Part shown: piece by piece, positions 43,139 to 51,656 of the stretch
Numbering within the stretch: position 1 is the first letter of the stretch
How the letters are laid out: every line of letters starts with the position of its first letter
Assembly: GCA_963712835.1 (NCBI GenBank)
Contig: CAVQJJ010000006.1
Location: forward strand, 434,001 to 498,000
Reading direction: 5' to 3'
Source: DATARH01 sp963712835
GTDB lineage: Bacteria > Pseudomonadota > Alphaproteobacteria > ATCC43930 > CGMCC-115725
DNA: 64,000 nucleotides
The notes under the pieces: generated by a model
Databases searched by the model: none
Told to the model about the DNA's origin: nothing
Seen by the model: only the letters and a program-made list of their open reading frames with translations
Translations under genes and position numbers: made by a program

Positions 43139-44158
43139 ATGCCGGACATACCGGCGAATTTGGACGAAATCCGGGCGCTGTTCGCACATTTGCCCGGCCC
43201 CGATCTCGAATCCGGCACAGCGGCGGCGCTGCACGAGCGCCAGCTCACCAAGCCCGCCGGCGCGCTCGGCCGGCTGGAGGAATTGTCGCATTGGCTCGCC
43301 ACCTGGCAGGGCCGCCATCCCCCGCGCATCGACCATCCCCGCACCTGCGTCTTCGCCGGCAATCACGGCGTCGCCGCGCGTGGCGTCTCGGCCTATCCCG
43401 CCGCGGTGACGGCGCAGATGGTGCAGAATTTCATTGCCGGCGGCGCGGCGGTGAACCAGCTCTGCCGCGTCGTCGACGCCGATCTCCGCGTCTACGAGAT
43501 GAATCTCGAGCAGCCGACCGCCGATTTCGTCGATGGCCCGGCGATGAGCAAAGCGGACTGTGCCCGCGCGCTCGCCTACGGGATGATGGCGGTCGAGCCG
43601 GGGATCGACCTCCTGGCGCTCGGCGAGATGGGTATCGCCAACACCACCTCCGCGGCTGCGCTATGCCTGGCGCTGTTCGGCGGCAGCGCTGAGGACTGGA
43701 CCGGGCCTGGCACAGGCGTCGTCGGCGCCGCGCTCGACCAGAAGCGCGAAATCGTCGCCGCCGCGGCCGACCGCCACCGCGCCGCCGCGGGCGACCCGCT
43801 TGAGCTGCTGCGCCGGCTCGGCGGCAACGAGCTGGCGGCGATCGCCGGCGCGGTGCTGGCGGCACGCATGGGCCGCGTGCCGGTGGTGCTCGACGGCTTC
43901 ACCGCGACGGCCGCCGCGGCGGTGCTCTACACCGCCGATCCGCGCGCGCTCGACCATTGCATCGTCGCGCACGTCTCGGCCGAGCCGGGACACCGCCGGC
44001 TGCTCGACACGATCGGCAAACGCGCGCTGTTCGATCTCGGCATGCGCTTGGGCGAGGCGTCGGGCGCGACCTTGGCGATCGGCATCCTAAAAGCCGCGCT
44101 CGCCTGCCATAACGGCATGGCCACTTTCGCCGACGCCGGCGTCAGCGGGCCGGTTTGA
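43139..44158 (+). CDS. cobT: Nicotinate-nucleotide-dimethylbenzimidazole phosphoribosyltransferase
   Basis: This 339-residue enzyme makes alpha-ribazole-5'-phosphate from nicotinate mononucleotide and dimethylbenzimidazole. Family motifs are 'KPAGALGRLEELSHWL', 'FAGNHGVAARGVSAYP', 'GEMGIANTTSAAALC', 'GTGVVGAALDQKREIV' and 'SAEPGHRRLLDTIG'. The catalytic Glu lies near the end in 'RLGEASGATLAI'. A ribosome site (aaagggagag) precedes the ATG. It is the plus-strand partner of the divergent cobS and the last cobalamin gene in the window. Confidence 0.95.
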   Translation: MPDIPANLDEIRALFAHLPGPDLESGTAAALHERQLTKPAGALGRLEELSHWLATWQGRHPPRIDHPRTCVFAGNHGVAARGVSAYPAAVTAQMVQNFIAGGAAVNQLCRVVDADLRVYEMNLEQPTADFVDGPAMSKADCARALAYGMMAVEPGIDLLALGEMGIANTTSAAALCLALFGGSAEDWTGPGTGVVGAALDQKREIVAAAADRHRAAAGDPLELLRRLGGNELAAIAGAVLAARMGRVPVVLDGFTATAAAAVLYTADPRALDHCIVAHVSAEPGHRRLLDTIGKRALFDLGMRLGEASGATLAIGILKAALACHNGMATFADAGVSGPV

Positions 44159-44161
44159 GCG

Positions 44162-44992
44162 ATGCGTCTGCTGTCGGCGCTCGGCCATCGCCTGCCGCCG
44201 GGAATGCAGGCTTGGGCTAGGCGTCGCCTCGGGCTGCCGCCGACCCCGTGGGAATATGTCGCCGACCGTTGGCCCGAATGCGACGCGCGTGCCGCGGGTT
44301 GGGCACACCCCTCGGTCGCCGCCTCCCTTGCCGAGCACTGGCCCGCCTACGCGAAGGTGCTCGACGGCACCGCGGCGCTCGGGCTGTGGCCCTTGGCGCC
44401 GCGGGCGCGGGATGAGCTCGCGCACAATCTGATGATGACCTTCGGCTATGTCGTCGCCCGCGCCAGCGAGGGCCGGACATCGCTGTCGGTGCTCGATTGG
44501 GGCGGCTCGATCGGCCATTATGCGCTGGCGGCCCGGCGCCTCTTCCCCGACATCGCCTTCGACTACACGATCCGCGACCTGCCGGAAATTTGCGCGACGA
44601 TCGAAACGCTGCTGCCGGAAATACACACCGCGACAACCGACGAGGCCGCGTTCTCGCGCTCCTATGATCTCGTCTTCGCCAGCAATTCGATCCAATACGC
44701 GCCCGACTGGAAACCCCTCATCCGCCGCCTAGCCGAGGCCGCGCGGCAATGGCTGTTTGTCACCTGCGTTCCAGTTGTCACGCGGAGCGAGGACTTCGTC
44801 ATCGTCCAGCGTCCTTATGCCTATGGTCTCGCGACCGAATACATCTCATGGGTATTCAATCGAGATAAGCTCTTAAAATCGTTCGAGGAACTCGGGTTGA
44901 CCCTGCTTCGTGAGTTCCTCGCCGGGGGCGCGATTAACGCACAGGGCGCCCCGGAAATCGCGGAGCACGAGGGGTTCCTGTTTCGCCGCTGA
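44162..44992 (+). CDS. Methyltransferase, TIGR04325-like
   Basis: This 276-residue protein resembles the TIGR04325 putative methyltransferases found in surface-polysaccharide loci. The SAM-binding loop is 'LSVLDWGGSIGHYALAARRL', followed by 'TIRDLPEICATIETLLPE', 'YDLVFASNSIQYAPDWKPLI' and 'WLFVTCVPVV'. 'GLATEYISWVFNRDKLLKSF' is also typical. It starts three bases after cobT and may be co-transcribed, but its function points to the region on its right. The late part (44,800-44,940) is richer in A and T than the cob genes. Confidence 0.82.
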   Translation: MRLLSALGHRLPPGMQAWARRRLGLPPTPWEYVADRWPECDARAAGWAHPSVAASLAEHWPAYAKVLDGTAALGLWPLAPRARDELAHNLMMTFGYVVARASEGRTSLSVLDWGGSIGHYALAARRLFPDIAFDYTIRDLPEICATIETLLPEIHTATTDEAAFSRSYDLVFASNSIQYAPDWKPLIRRLAEAARQWLFVTCVPVVTRSEDFVIVQRPYAYGLATEYISWVFNRDKLLKSFEELGLTLLREFLAGGAINAQGAPEIAEHEGFLFRR

Positions 44993-45003
44993 GCGGCCGG
45001 GAC

Positions 45004-45990
45004 TCAGGCGATGCAGAAAATGCTATCGCGCCGCAGGCCGGTGGCAACCGCCCTGATCCCGTTGCCGAGCGCGCGTACCGGCCTTGTCCCGCCGCGCAGC
45101 AGCGGCTGTGCGCGCTGCTCGTCGCGCCGCAGCGTGCGCATTTCCCGCTCCGCCGCCGCCAACTGCCGGATATAGGGGACATAGAGCCAGTCGCGCGTTG
45201 TCCGGTCGAGCCTCGCGCCGTAATCGCCGAGCCGGGTCTGCCACAGGCTTGGCGCGGCCTGCCGCAATTTGTGGAAATGAAAGAAGATCAGTTTCTCGCC
45301 ACGGAACGACAACTCGCCCGCCGAGCGGGTGAGCGCGCCGGTATCGAGGTTCCACGGGGCGACATTGACCCCGGGATGCTCGACGACCTGCACCCGCGAA
45401 AATTTACGTGGGAACTGGTCGAGATATTTCTGGTCGGCGAAGCGGCCGCCTTCGAGCCGGTCGTAGCACCACTCGATACAGGATTCGCGCCACCACGAAA
45501 GACAGGCAAGCCCCGCCTCGTCGCGCCGGAAGGTTACCCAGCCGACATTGTAGAGGCCCCATTTCTCCAGCGCGCGATTGCGTTCGGAATAGCGATGCGG
45601 AACGATTTGCACCGAAAATTCGCGGAAATTGTCGAACAGAATATTTGGGTCTCTATAGAAACAAACATCCGCATCGATATAAGTTATTGTATCGATGACA
45701 GGGTTTTTATTTAATAAAAACGAGATCAATACGGGCGTACAAGTAAAATAATACTCCAGCATCGATCGGCTGGGTTTTGTCGCAAAAAATTCAGCGTCGG
45801 CGCTCTCGACTTCAGACAACTTCAGTGGTGAAACGCCAGCGAGGCGACAAGCACGCAGCGCCTCATAACAGGCATCATCGAGGCACAATACCCAGATTTG
45901 GCAATCCGGCGAAACCCGTCGCAGCGAATGGTAGAGAGTGAGACCGCGCGATAAATAGCGGCTATCGAAATAGGTACAGTAATGGGCCAT
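45004..45990 (-). CDS. Glycosyltransferase, GT-A fold (GT8-like)
   Basis: This 328-residue protein starts 'HYCTYFDSRYLSRGLTLYHSL', the opening of a nucleotide-sugar transferase that handles polysaccharide or glycogenin-like acceptors. The metal motif is 'TITYIDADVCFYRDPN' (D-x-D). 'QKYLDQFPRKF' and 'VNVAPWNLDTGAL' are typical of the group. The DNA at 45,640-45,790 has a marked AT-rich stretch, unlike its neighbours, suggesting transfer. The donor sugar and acceptor are unknown. It is opposite in strand to the flippase that follows. Confidence 0.8.
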   Translation of the reverse strand: MAHYCTYFDSRYLSRGLTLYHSLRRVSPDCQIWVLCLDDACYEALRACRLAGVSPLKLSEVESADAEFFATKPSRSMLEYYFTCTPVLISFLLNKNPVIDTITYIDADVCFYRDPNILFDNFREFSVQIVPHRYSERNRALEKWGLYNVGWVTFRRDEAGLACLSWWRESCIEWCYDRLEGGRFADQKYLDQFPRKFSRVQVVEHPGVNVAPWNLDTGALTRSAGELSFRGEKLIFFHFHKLRQAAPSLWQTRLGDYGARLDRTTRDWLYVPYIRQLAAAEREMRTLRRDEQRAQPLLRGGTRPVRALGNGIRAVATGLRRDSIFCIA

Positions 45991-46170
45991 CTATAGTCTT
46001 AGCGTATTGTCATTGCGCATAGTATTTTACGGGAACGGCGACGCTGCAAGCATTGAGGGCGTCTTAACACGCGGGCGCGCGCGGCGAAAGCTGTTTGCGC
46101 CGCGGCGCCCGTGGTACACGAGACGCGCCGCGCCGGCCCTAGCCAAGATCGCGGGAGAGATCGAGCCAGG

Positions 46171-47640
46171 ATGGGACGTCAGCTTCTCGTCGGCGTCGCC
46201 GTCCAGGCGGCTGTTTACATCCAGAGCCTGGTGCTGTTTCCGATCGTCATCCGCCACGCCGGCGCCACGACCTACGGCGATTTCGTCGTTCAGCTGACGC
46301 TCCTCTATTTGCTGTTTGGATTATACGCATCCGGCGTCCCGTATCGCTACCGGCGCGAACTGGTTTCCACGCAAACCCCCGGCGAGAGACGCGCCCTGTT
46401 CGGCCCGCAATTCGCCTTTCAGCTGGTTTGCGTCGCTGTCGTCTCCGCCGCGATCGTCGTCTGGACGTGCACGTCGAACACGGGCAGTTCCGCGATATCG
46501 CGAGCCTTGCCGCTCATCGCGTGGATCGTCGCGAACACCTTTTACCGCCTTGTGGCGGATTACTTCCGCTACACGCTGCGCATGGGCATTTTCAATTTCC
46601 TGACCGGGGTTCCGCCATATCTGTTTCTGGTCTTCGTCGTGTCCGTCGTTTTCGCGCGCGGCGCGCTGTCGGTCGATCACTTGATCGTCATGCAGGCGGC
46701 GAGCTTCGCGCTCCCCGCGCTGCTGCCGCTGGGCAAAATGCTGCGGGAAATCGGCCTGCCGCGCCCGACGCTGCGCTGGCGCACAATCGTTGCCGATTTC
46801 AAGCAGGGCGCGCCGCTGACCCTGGAGCTGGTCATCGATTTCCTGCTCGCCAGCAGCGACCGCCTGCTGATCGCCGCGTTTCTGTCGCTCGCCGCTGTCG
46901 GCTCTTATCAGCCGGCCTATACGCTGGGGATGCTGGTGATCTTCCTGCCGCGGGTCTTTGACGCGATCATGCTCCCCAACCTCAACCGGCTGATCGATCG
47001 CGGAAAAATCGCCGAGGCCGAAAGCCTGATCCAGGTCATGCTGAACCTGCTGTTGCTGATCGCGCTGCCCTTCGCCGCCGCCAGCTTCTTTATCGCGCCA
47101 ACCCTGCTGCGTGTGCTGACCAATGCGGAGATCGCCTCGGCATCGCGTTGGGTGACGCCGGTCGTCGCCTGCGCCGCGATCTGCTACGGCGCGATGCTGA
47201 TCGCTGGCCAGGTCGCGTTCGCGCTGCGCCGGACGCGCGCGATCGCCGTGGCGAACGCGTCGGGCGGCGCGATCAACGTCATCCTCAATCTCCTGCTCCT
47301 GCCGGTGTTCGCTAGCATCCTGCTGCCGGCGGTGACGACGCTGATCGGCTATGCCGTCGGCTTGGCGCTGACGGCCGCGGCCTTGCGGCGCTATTGGCGG
47401 TTCCGCATCGATAGGCCGGGCGCGTTGCGTTGCGCCGTCGCGGCCGCAGCGATGATCCTCCTGCTGTATCAGCTGGGCTATCGGCCCGGCGTCTTCACCG
47501 CGCAAAACCCGGTGACGCTAGCCGCATCGATCGCCGCCGGCGTCGTCGTCTATTTCGCCGTGCTGTGGGTTAGCGGGGTCAGGATCAGGGATTTCAGCGC
47601 CATATTCGGCTATCCCGAGAGCCCCGAAGAAGCCGCCTAG
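46171..47640 (+). CDS. Polysaccharide flippase (Wzx/MATE-like)
   Basis: This 489-residue membrane protein has about twelve to fourteen hydrophobic helices. It shows the pattern of oligosaccharide flippases: 'TTYGDFVVQLTLLYLLFG' early, 'YRYRRELVST' in the first loop, 'QGAPLTLELVIDFLLASSDRLL' in the middle and 'AVGSYQPAYTLGMLVIFLP'. It should move an undecaprenyl-linked sugar unit across the inner membrane. The Met at 46171 has a ribosome-site-like gggagagatcgagccagg before it; the frame is open to 46111. The stop overlaps the convergent sulfotransferase by four bases. Confidence 0.85.
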   Translation: MGRQLLVGVAVQAAVYIQSLVLFPIVIRHAGATTYGDFVVQLTLLYLLFGLYASGVPYRYRRELVSTQTPGERRALFGPQFAFQLVCVAVVSAAIVVWTCTSNTGSSAISRALPLIAWIVANTFYRLVADYFRYTLRMGIFNFLTGVPPYLFLVFVVSVVFARGALSVDHLIVMQAASFALPALLPLGKMLREIGLPRPTLRWRTIVADFKQGAPLTLELVIDFLLASSDRLLIAAFLSLAAVGSYQPAYTLGMLVIFLPRVFDAIMLPNLNRLIDRGKIAEAESLIQVMLNLLLLIALPFAAASFFIAPTLLRVLTNAEIASASRWVTPVVACAAICYGAMLIAGQVAFALRRTRAIAVANASGGAINVILNLLLLPVFASILLPAVTTLIGYAVGLALTAAALRRYWRFRIDRPGALRCAVAAAAMILLLYQLGYRPGVFTAQNPVTLAASIAAGVVVYFAVLWVSGVRIRDFSAIFGYPESPEEAA

Positions 47641-48449
47641 ACGTAACCGAGCCGCGTCATCAGCGGCAGCGCGACCCGGGTGATCCGCTCGACATCACCG
47701 GGCGACAGAGGCTGCCGCGGGCCGGCGATGGCGTCCTTGCGAACAAAGTCGAAGCCACTGAGCGCCGGATGCGAGGCGTTGAACATCGTCTCGTCCTCCC
47801 GCATCCGCTCGATGCTCGACCGTTCGACCGCGAGCCGGGCGACCTCGTCCGGCAAATCGCGACCAAGCATCCGGTACACCCTTTTCAGCTCGCCCGCGGC
47901 ATCCCGCAGCAGGTCCTCGTATTTCAGCACCATGACGCTTTGGCTCGGCTCGGCCTCGTCCAGCCATGACGCCACGTGCCGGCGCCAGCTCTCGATCCCG
48001 AAGCGCCGGTCGTCGATCATCACCGACAGCGATCCCTTGTAAAACCCGAGTTGGGTCAGGAAATGCCAGTACGATGCGATGACGTTGCGCGGGTCGCGCA
48101 CCAGGTAGATCGCCTTGGTGTAAAACCGGTTGAACGCCGCGTGGCTCTTGATAAGCCGAAAGCCCAGAGGCGGTTGGGGAGCCGGGTTGAGATGCCGATT
48201 GACCTCGATGTCGGCGACGAAATCGTTGAGGTTGAAAAACGTGACGGCGCGGTCCTCTTCCCCGCTCAGCAGCAAATTGGCGTTGCCGATCAGAAAGCTC
48301 AGCCAGGTGACCCCGGATTTCGGGAATTCGACGAGATAGAGATCGTCCGCCCGCGGATTGGCCGGCAATTCCTGCCATTTCGCCGCGCGGTCGAGGCGGT
48401 GGATCAGGTATGACCAGCTCGCCTGCGAGTGCTGAACGATCTTCGACAT
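47637..48449 (-). CDS. PAPS-dependent sulfotransferase domain protein
   Basis: This 270-residue protein is a sulfotransferase of the Sulfotransfer_1 type. The 5'-phosphosulfate loop is 'YLVEFPKSGVTWLSFLI' and the 3'-phosphate motif is 'AIYLVRDPRNVIASYWHFL'. 'FRLIKSHAAF' contains the likely catalytic His, and 'VMVLKYEDLLRDA' follows as expected. It should transfer sulfate from PAPS to an alcohol or sugar, perhaps a surface glycan given the flippase and glycosyltransferase beside it. The target is unknown. Confidence 0.87.
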   Translation of the reverse strand: MSKIVQHSQASWSYLIHRLDRAAKWQELPANPRADDLYLVEFPKSGVTWLSFLIGNANLLLSGEEDRAVTFFNLNDFVADIEVNRHLNPAPQPPLGFRLIKSHAAFNRFYTKAIYLVRDPRNVIASYWHFLTQLGFYKGSLSVMIDDRRFGIESWRRHVASWLDEAEPSQSVMVLKYEDLLRDAAGELKRVYRMLGRDLPDEVARLAVERSSIERMREDETMFNASHPALSGFDFVRKDAIAGPRQPLSPGDVERITRVALPLMTRLGYV

Positions 48450-48522
48450 TGGGCTTTATCCTACCGTAATCCGGCCCGGCATCACATCGTCTCGTCCACC
48501 AGGCGGGTACGACAACGAGCCC

Positions 48523-49332
48523 TCATTCCCCCATCTGGATCAGCGCGCCCCGGTGGCGGGCATTCCTGAACGAATAGCAGAAAATGGCGACGCCGATCGC
48601 CATGTACACGCCGTCGAGCGCCAGCGCGATCAGCAAGTAATCGGTGCGGAACGCGTGGTTCAACAAGACCGCGCGCATCCCCTCGAAGATGTAGGTTTGC
48701 GGCAGGCTCCAGGCGACCGGCTGCAACCAGTGTGGCAGGATCGTCGCGGGGTAGTACACGCAGCTGACCGGCGCGAGCGCGAAGAACACCGTCCAGGCAA
48801 GGCTCTCCGCACCCATCCCGTGGCGCAGGATCAGGCCGGCGACGGCGAGGCCCATCGCCCAACCCATCGCCATCAGCACCACGACAAAGGCGACGAGCGC
48901 CCATCCCATGTCGAAGATCGAGTAGTGGTAGAGCGGGATCGCGATGAGGGCGGCGGGAACCATGCCGATCCCGGTGCGGATCGCGCTCATCGCCAGCAGC
49001 GATACCACCCACTCATAGGCGCGCAGCGGCGTGACGAACAGGTTGCTGAGGTTGCGCGACCACATCTCCTCGAGAAACGAGATCGACAGGCCGAGCTGGC
49101 TGCGGAACATCAGATCCCACAGCATCACCGCCCCCAGCAGCACCCCGAAGGCGCGCGCGATGTAAGAGCTGTTCTGCATGAAGAACTGGCTCATGAAGCC
49201 CCAGACGAGGACTTGCAGCGTCGGCCAGTAGATCAGCTCCAGCGTGCGTGGCCACGAGCTGCGCAGGATGTAGAGATAGCGCAGCAGCATCGCCCAGATG
49301 CGGCCCGGCGAGAACAGCGCGGCGTCGCTCAC
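48523..49332 (-). CDS. ABC-2 type transporter permease
   Basis: This 269-residue permease has six hydrophobic segments. 'LELIYWPTLQVLVWGFMSQF' and 'EEMWSRNLSNLFVTPLRAYEW' are typical of the ABC-2 family, and 'VYYPATILPHWLQPVAWSLP' closes the core. The start is a GTG at 49330-49332 that overlaps the TGA of the ATPase gene (GTGA), a coupled pair. The longer frame upstream shadows the ATPase. The pair exports an unknown molecule, perhaps a polysaccharide or lipid. Confidence 0.87.
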   Translation of the reverse strand: MSDAALFSPGRIWAMLLRYLYILRSSWPRTLELIYWPTLQVLVWGFMSQFFMQNSSYIARAFGVLLGAVMLWDLMFRSQLGLSISFLEEMWSRNLSNLFVTPLRAYEWVVSLLAMSAIRTGIGMVPAALIAIPLYHYSIFDMGWALVAFVVVLMAMGWAMGLAVAGLILRHGMGAESLAWTVFFALAPVSCVYYPATILPHWLQPVAWSLPQTYIFEGMRAVLLNHAFRTDYLLIALALDGVYMAIGVAIFCYSFRNARHRGALIQMGE

Positions 49333-50081
49333 GACACCGGCTCCGGCTCGGCGTCGGCGCGGCGGGCAAGATGCAGGAAGACCTCTTCGAGGTTGGCACG
49401 CCCGTAGCGATCGATCAGCCCGCTGGGGCTGCCGCGGTCGACGATGAGCCCCGCCTTCATCATCATGACATGCGAGCACAAGCGCTCCACCTCGTTCATA
49501 TTGTGCGAGGCGAGGAGCAGGGTCGCGCCGGTGCGGGCGCGATAATCCTCGAGATAGGAGCGCACCCAATCGCCGGTGTCGGGGTCGAGTGAAGCGGTCG
49601 GCTCGTCGAGCAGCAGCAATTCCGGCTCGTTGAGCAGCGCCTTGGCGAGCGCGACGCGGGTCTTTTGTCCCGACGACAATTTCCCGGCCGGCCGATCGAG
49701 GAACGCGGTGATCTGCAGGTCGTGCGCCAAAAGTTCGACGCGCTCGCGGTGCCGCGGCAACCCGTAGAGCCGGGCATAGACCGACAGGTTCTGGCGCACC
49801 GTCAGGCGATGCGGCAGGTCGGCATAGGGCGAGGAGAAGTTGATCCGCGGCAGGACCCGATGGCGGTGACGCAGCATATTTTCGCCGAGCACGCGCACGC
49901 TGCCACCGCTCGGCAGCAAGAGACCGAGGAGGATCGACAGCGTCGTTGTCTTGCCCGCGCCGTTGCCGCCGAGCAGGGCGGCGGTCGCGCCGCGTTCGAC
50001 GGCAAAGCTGATGCCGCCCACCGCGAGCGTTTGCCCGTAGCGTTTGACGAGATTGTCGACGGCGATGACGGGCTCGGTCAT
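49329..50081 (-). CDS. ABC transporter ATP-binding protein
   Basis: This protein of about 250 residues has Walker A 'LLGGNGAGKTTTLSILLG', signature 'KLSSGQKTRVALAKALL', Walker B 'LLLLDEPTASLDPDT' and the switch 'LLLASHNMNEVERL'. It is the ABC-2 type exporter ATPase for the permease that follows. Start candidates are Met at 50120, 50090 and 50081; no clear ribosome site separates them, and 50081 (MTEPVIAVDN) best matches the family start. It diverges from the truncated regB-like gene. Confidence 0.88.
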   Translation of the reverse strand: MTEPVIAVDNLVKRYGQTLAVGGISFAVERGATAALLGGNGAGKTTTLSILLGLLLPSGGSVRVLGENMLRHRHRVLPRINFSSPYADLPHRLTVRQNLSVYARLYGLPRHRERVELLAHDLQITAFLDRPAGKLSSGQKTRVALAKALLNEPELLLLDEPTASLDPDTGDWVRSYLEDYRARTGATLLLASHNMNEVERLCSHVMMMKAGLIVDRGSPSGLIDRYGRANLEEVFLHLARRADAEPEPVS

Positions 50082-50152
50082 CGGCTGCATATGGCGAATT
50101 TTCGTGGAATGGGCCAGCATAGGATGAGGCCCATCGACAAAGGAAGCACCCG

Positions 50153-50461
50153 GTGAGGGCCACCAGAACGACCGCGCCGGCCGAGCCGCGCACCGCCTTC
50201 GACCGCATCAGCCTGCGTCGGCTCGTGCTGATCCGCTCGGTCGCGGTGAGCGGCCAGGCGCTGACGCTGCTGACCGTGCATTTCCTTTTTGGGTTCCGGC
50301 TGCCGCTGCTGCCGGCGCTGATCGTCGTCGGCTGCTCGGTGGTGCTCAATCTCGGCGCGCTGCTCTACCACCGGGCCGGAACCCGGCTCGGCGAGACCGC
50401 TGCCGCGCTTTACCTTGCCTACGACACGATCCAGCTCGCGATCCTGCACATTATCGGCTAG
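50153..50461 (+). pseudogene. Truncated RegB/ActS-like sensor histidine kinase, cut at the genome junction
   Basis: The 102 residues match only the N-terminal membrane part of a RegB/PrrB/ActS-type redox sensor kinase: 'LRRLVLIRSVAVSGQALTLL', 'FGFRLPLLPALIVVG' and 'ALYLAYDTIQLAILHIIG'. In RegB relatives the next residues are Gly-Leu-Gln/Glu-Asn-Pro-Phe, the quinone-binding heptapeptide. Here a TAG comes at once (50459-50461), and the following DNA is of a different, actinobacterial kind. The kinase core is missing. The break is probably a contig-joining error, not a natural deletion. Confidence 0.75.
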
Positions 50462-50475
50462 TCTACAATAGATAC

Positions 50476-50490
50476 TACTGTTACAGAGTA
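50476..50490. promoter_or_regulatory. Imperfect palindrome TACTGTTACAGAGTA upstream of the kdd gene
   Basis: The 15-base sequence pairs with itself at six of seven arm positions apart from one or two mismatches around the centre. It lies in an AT-rich stretch about 100 bases upstream of the kdd start, where a TetR-type operator would be expected for a catabolic operon. No regulator gene is adjacent. Confidence 0.35.
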
Positions 50491-50589
50491 TCTGGACAGA
50501 ATTTTTTACTGAACGAACGGTGTGTTACGTCCCGCGCAGCGGGCCGACGCGGCCGGCAGAAGCCGCCGACCTGCGGGAAGGATAAGCGC

Positions 50590-51656
50590 ATGACCACGTC
50601 ACCTCCGCCCTCCTCGCCGCTCGGGCTACACCGCGTGATTGATCCGCCCGGCGTCCTCCCGCAGGCCGCCTGGCGCCTGGACGCCAGCCCCGAGATCGCC
50701 CCGGACGAGGTCCGCGTCCGGGTCGACCGGCTGAACCTGGACGCCGCCTCCTACCGCCAGCTCCGCGAGACCTACGCCGGCGACCCGGACAAGATCCGCG
50801 CCGCTGTCGCTGGACATCATCGCGACCCGGGGCAAGATGCAGAACCCGGTCACCGGCTCGGGCGGCATGCTGACCGGCACGGTCGAAGCGGTCGGCCCCG
50901 ATTCCCCGCTCGGCCTGAAGCCCGGCCAGCGCATCGCCACCCTGGTCTCGCTGACCCTGACCCCGCTGGTCATCACCGACGCCCTGTACCGCTGGGACGG
51001 CCAGTCGGAGCAGGTTCCCTGCGAGGGCCACGCCATCCTGTTCGCCCGTTCCATCGCCGCCGTCCTGCCCGACGACCTCCCCGTGCCCCTGGCGCTCGGC
51101 GGTCCTGGACGTGTGCGGCGCGCCCGCCCTGACCAGCCGGGTGGTGAAGCGAGGGCGCGGTGGTGCGTGATCATCGGCGCCGCCGGCAAGAGCGGCTCGC
51201 TGTCCGCGGTGGCCGCCCGCCGGGCAGGCGCCAAGCAAGGTCATCGGCGTCGTCCCGACGAGGCCGAGGCCGCCCTGCTGCGCGACCCCGCGCGCGTGAC
51301 GGCAGGACCGCTGGTCGACGAGATCGTGATCGCGGACGCCAGGGATCCGGTGGGCCTGCGCGGAACAAGGTGGAGGCCGCCGGAGGCCCGGCGGACGTGA
51401 CCGTCGTGTGCGTGGACGTGCCGGGCTGCGAGGGCGGGGCGATCCTGTCCACCGCCCAGGGCGGCACGGTGATCTTCTTCTCGATGGCGACATCCTTCAG
51501 CGCCGCGGCGCTCGGCGCGGAAGGCCTGGCCGCCGACGTGACGATGCTGGTGGGCAACGGGTACGTGCCCGGTCACGCCGACCTGGCGCTCGGACCTGAT
51601 CCGGACCACGCCCGCGGTGCGGCGCGCTGTTCGAGCGGAGGCGTCGCAGGCCATGA
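50590..51656 (+). pseudogene. kdd: L-erythro-3,5-diaminohexanoate dehydrogenase, broken by several frameshifts
   Basis: Pieces in all three frames join into a Kdd protein of about 350 residues: 'MTTSPPPSSPLGLHRVI' (frame of 50590), 'KMQNPVTGSGGMLTGTVEAV' (frame of 50837), the NAD loop 'VIIGAAGKSGSLSAVAARRA', and 'CVDVPGCEGGAILSTAQGGT' (from about 51365). At least six shifts are needed, near 50803, 51100, 51165, 51240, 51365 and 51595. In the last frame the stop TGA (51654-51656) overlaps the kamD ATG, the native arrangement. Kdd oxidises the amino product of lysine 5,6-aminomutase in lysine fermentation. The start has a gggaagga ribosome site. Frequent indels suggest sequencing error more than decay. 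Confidence 0.82.

Noticed and set aside
45991..46170. Search for a tRNA or small RNA in the AT-rich gap before the flippase
   Set aside because: No cloverleaf, T-loop consensus or terminator could be found.
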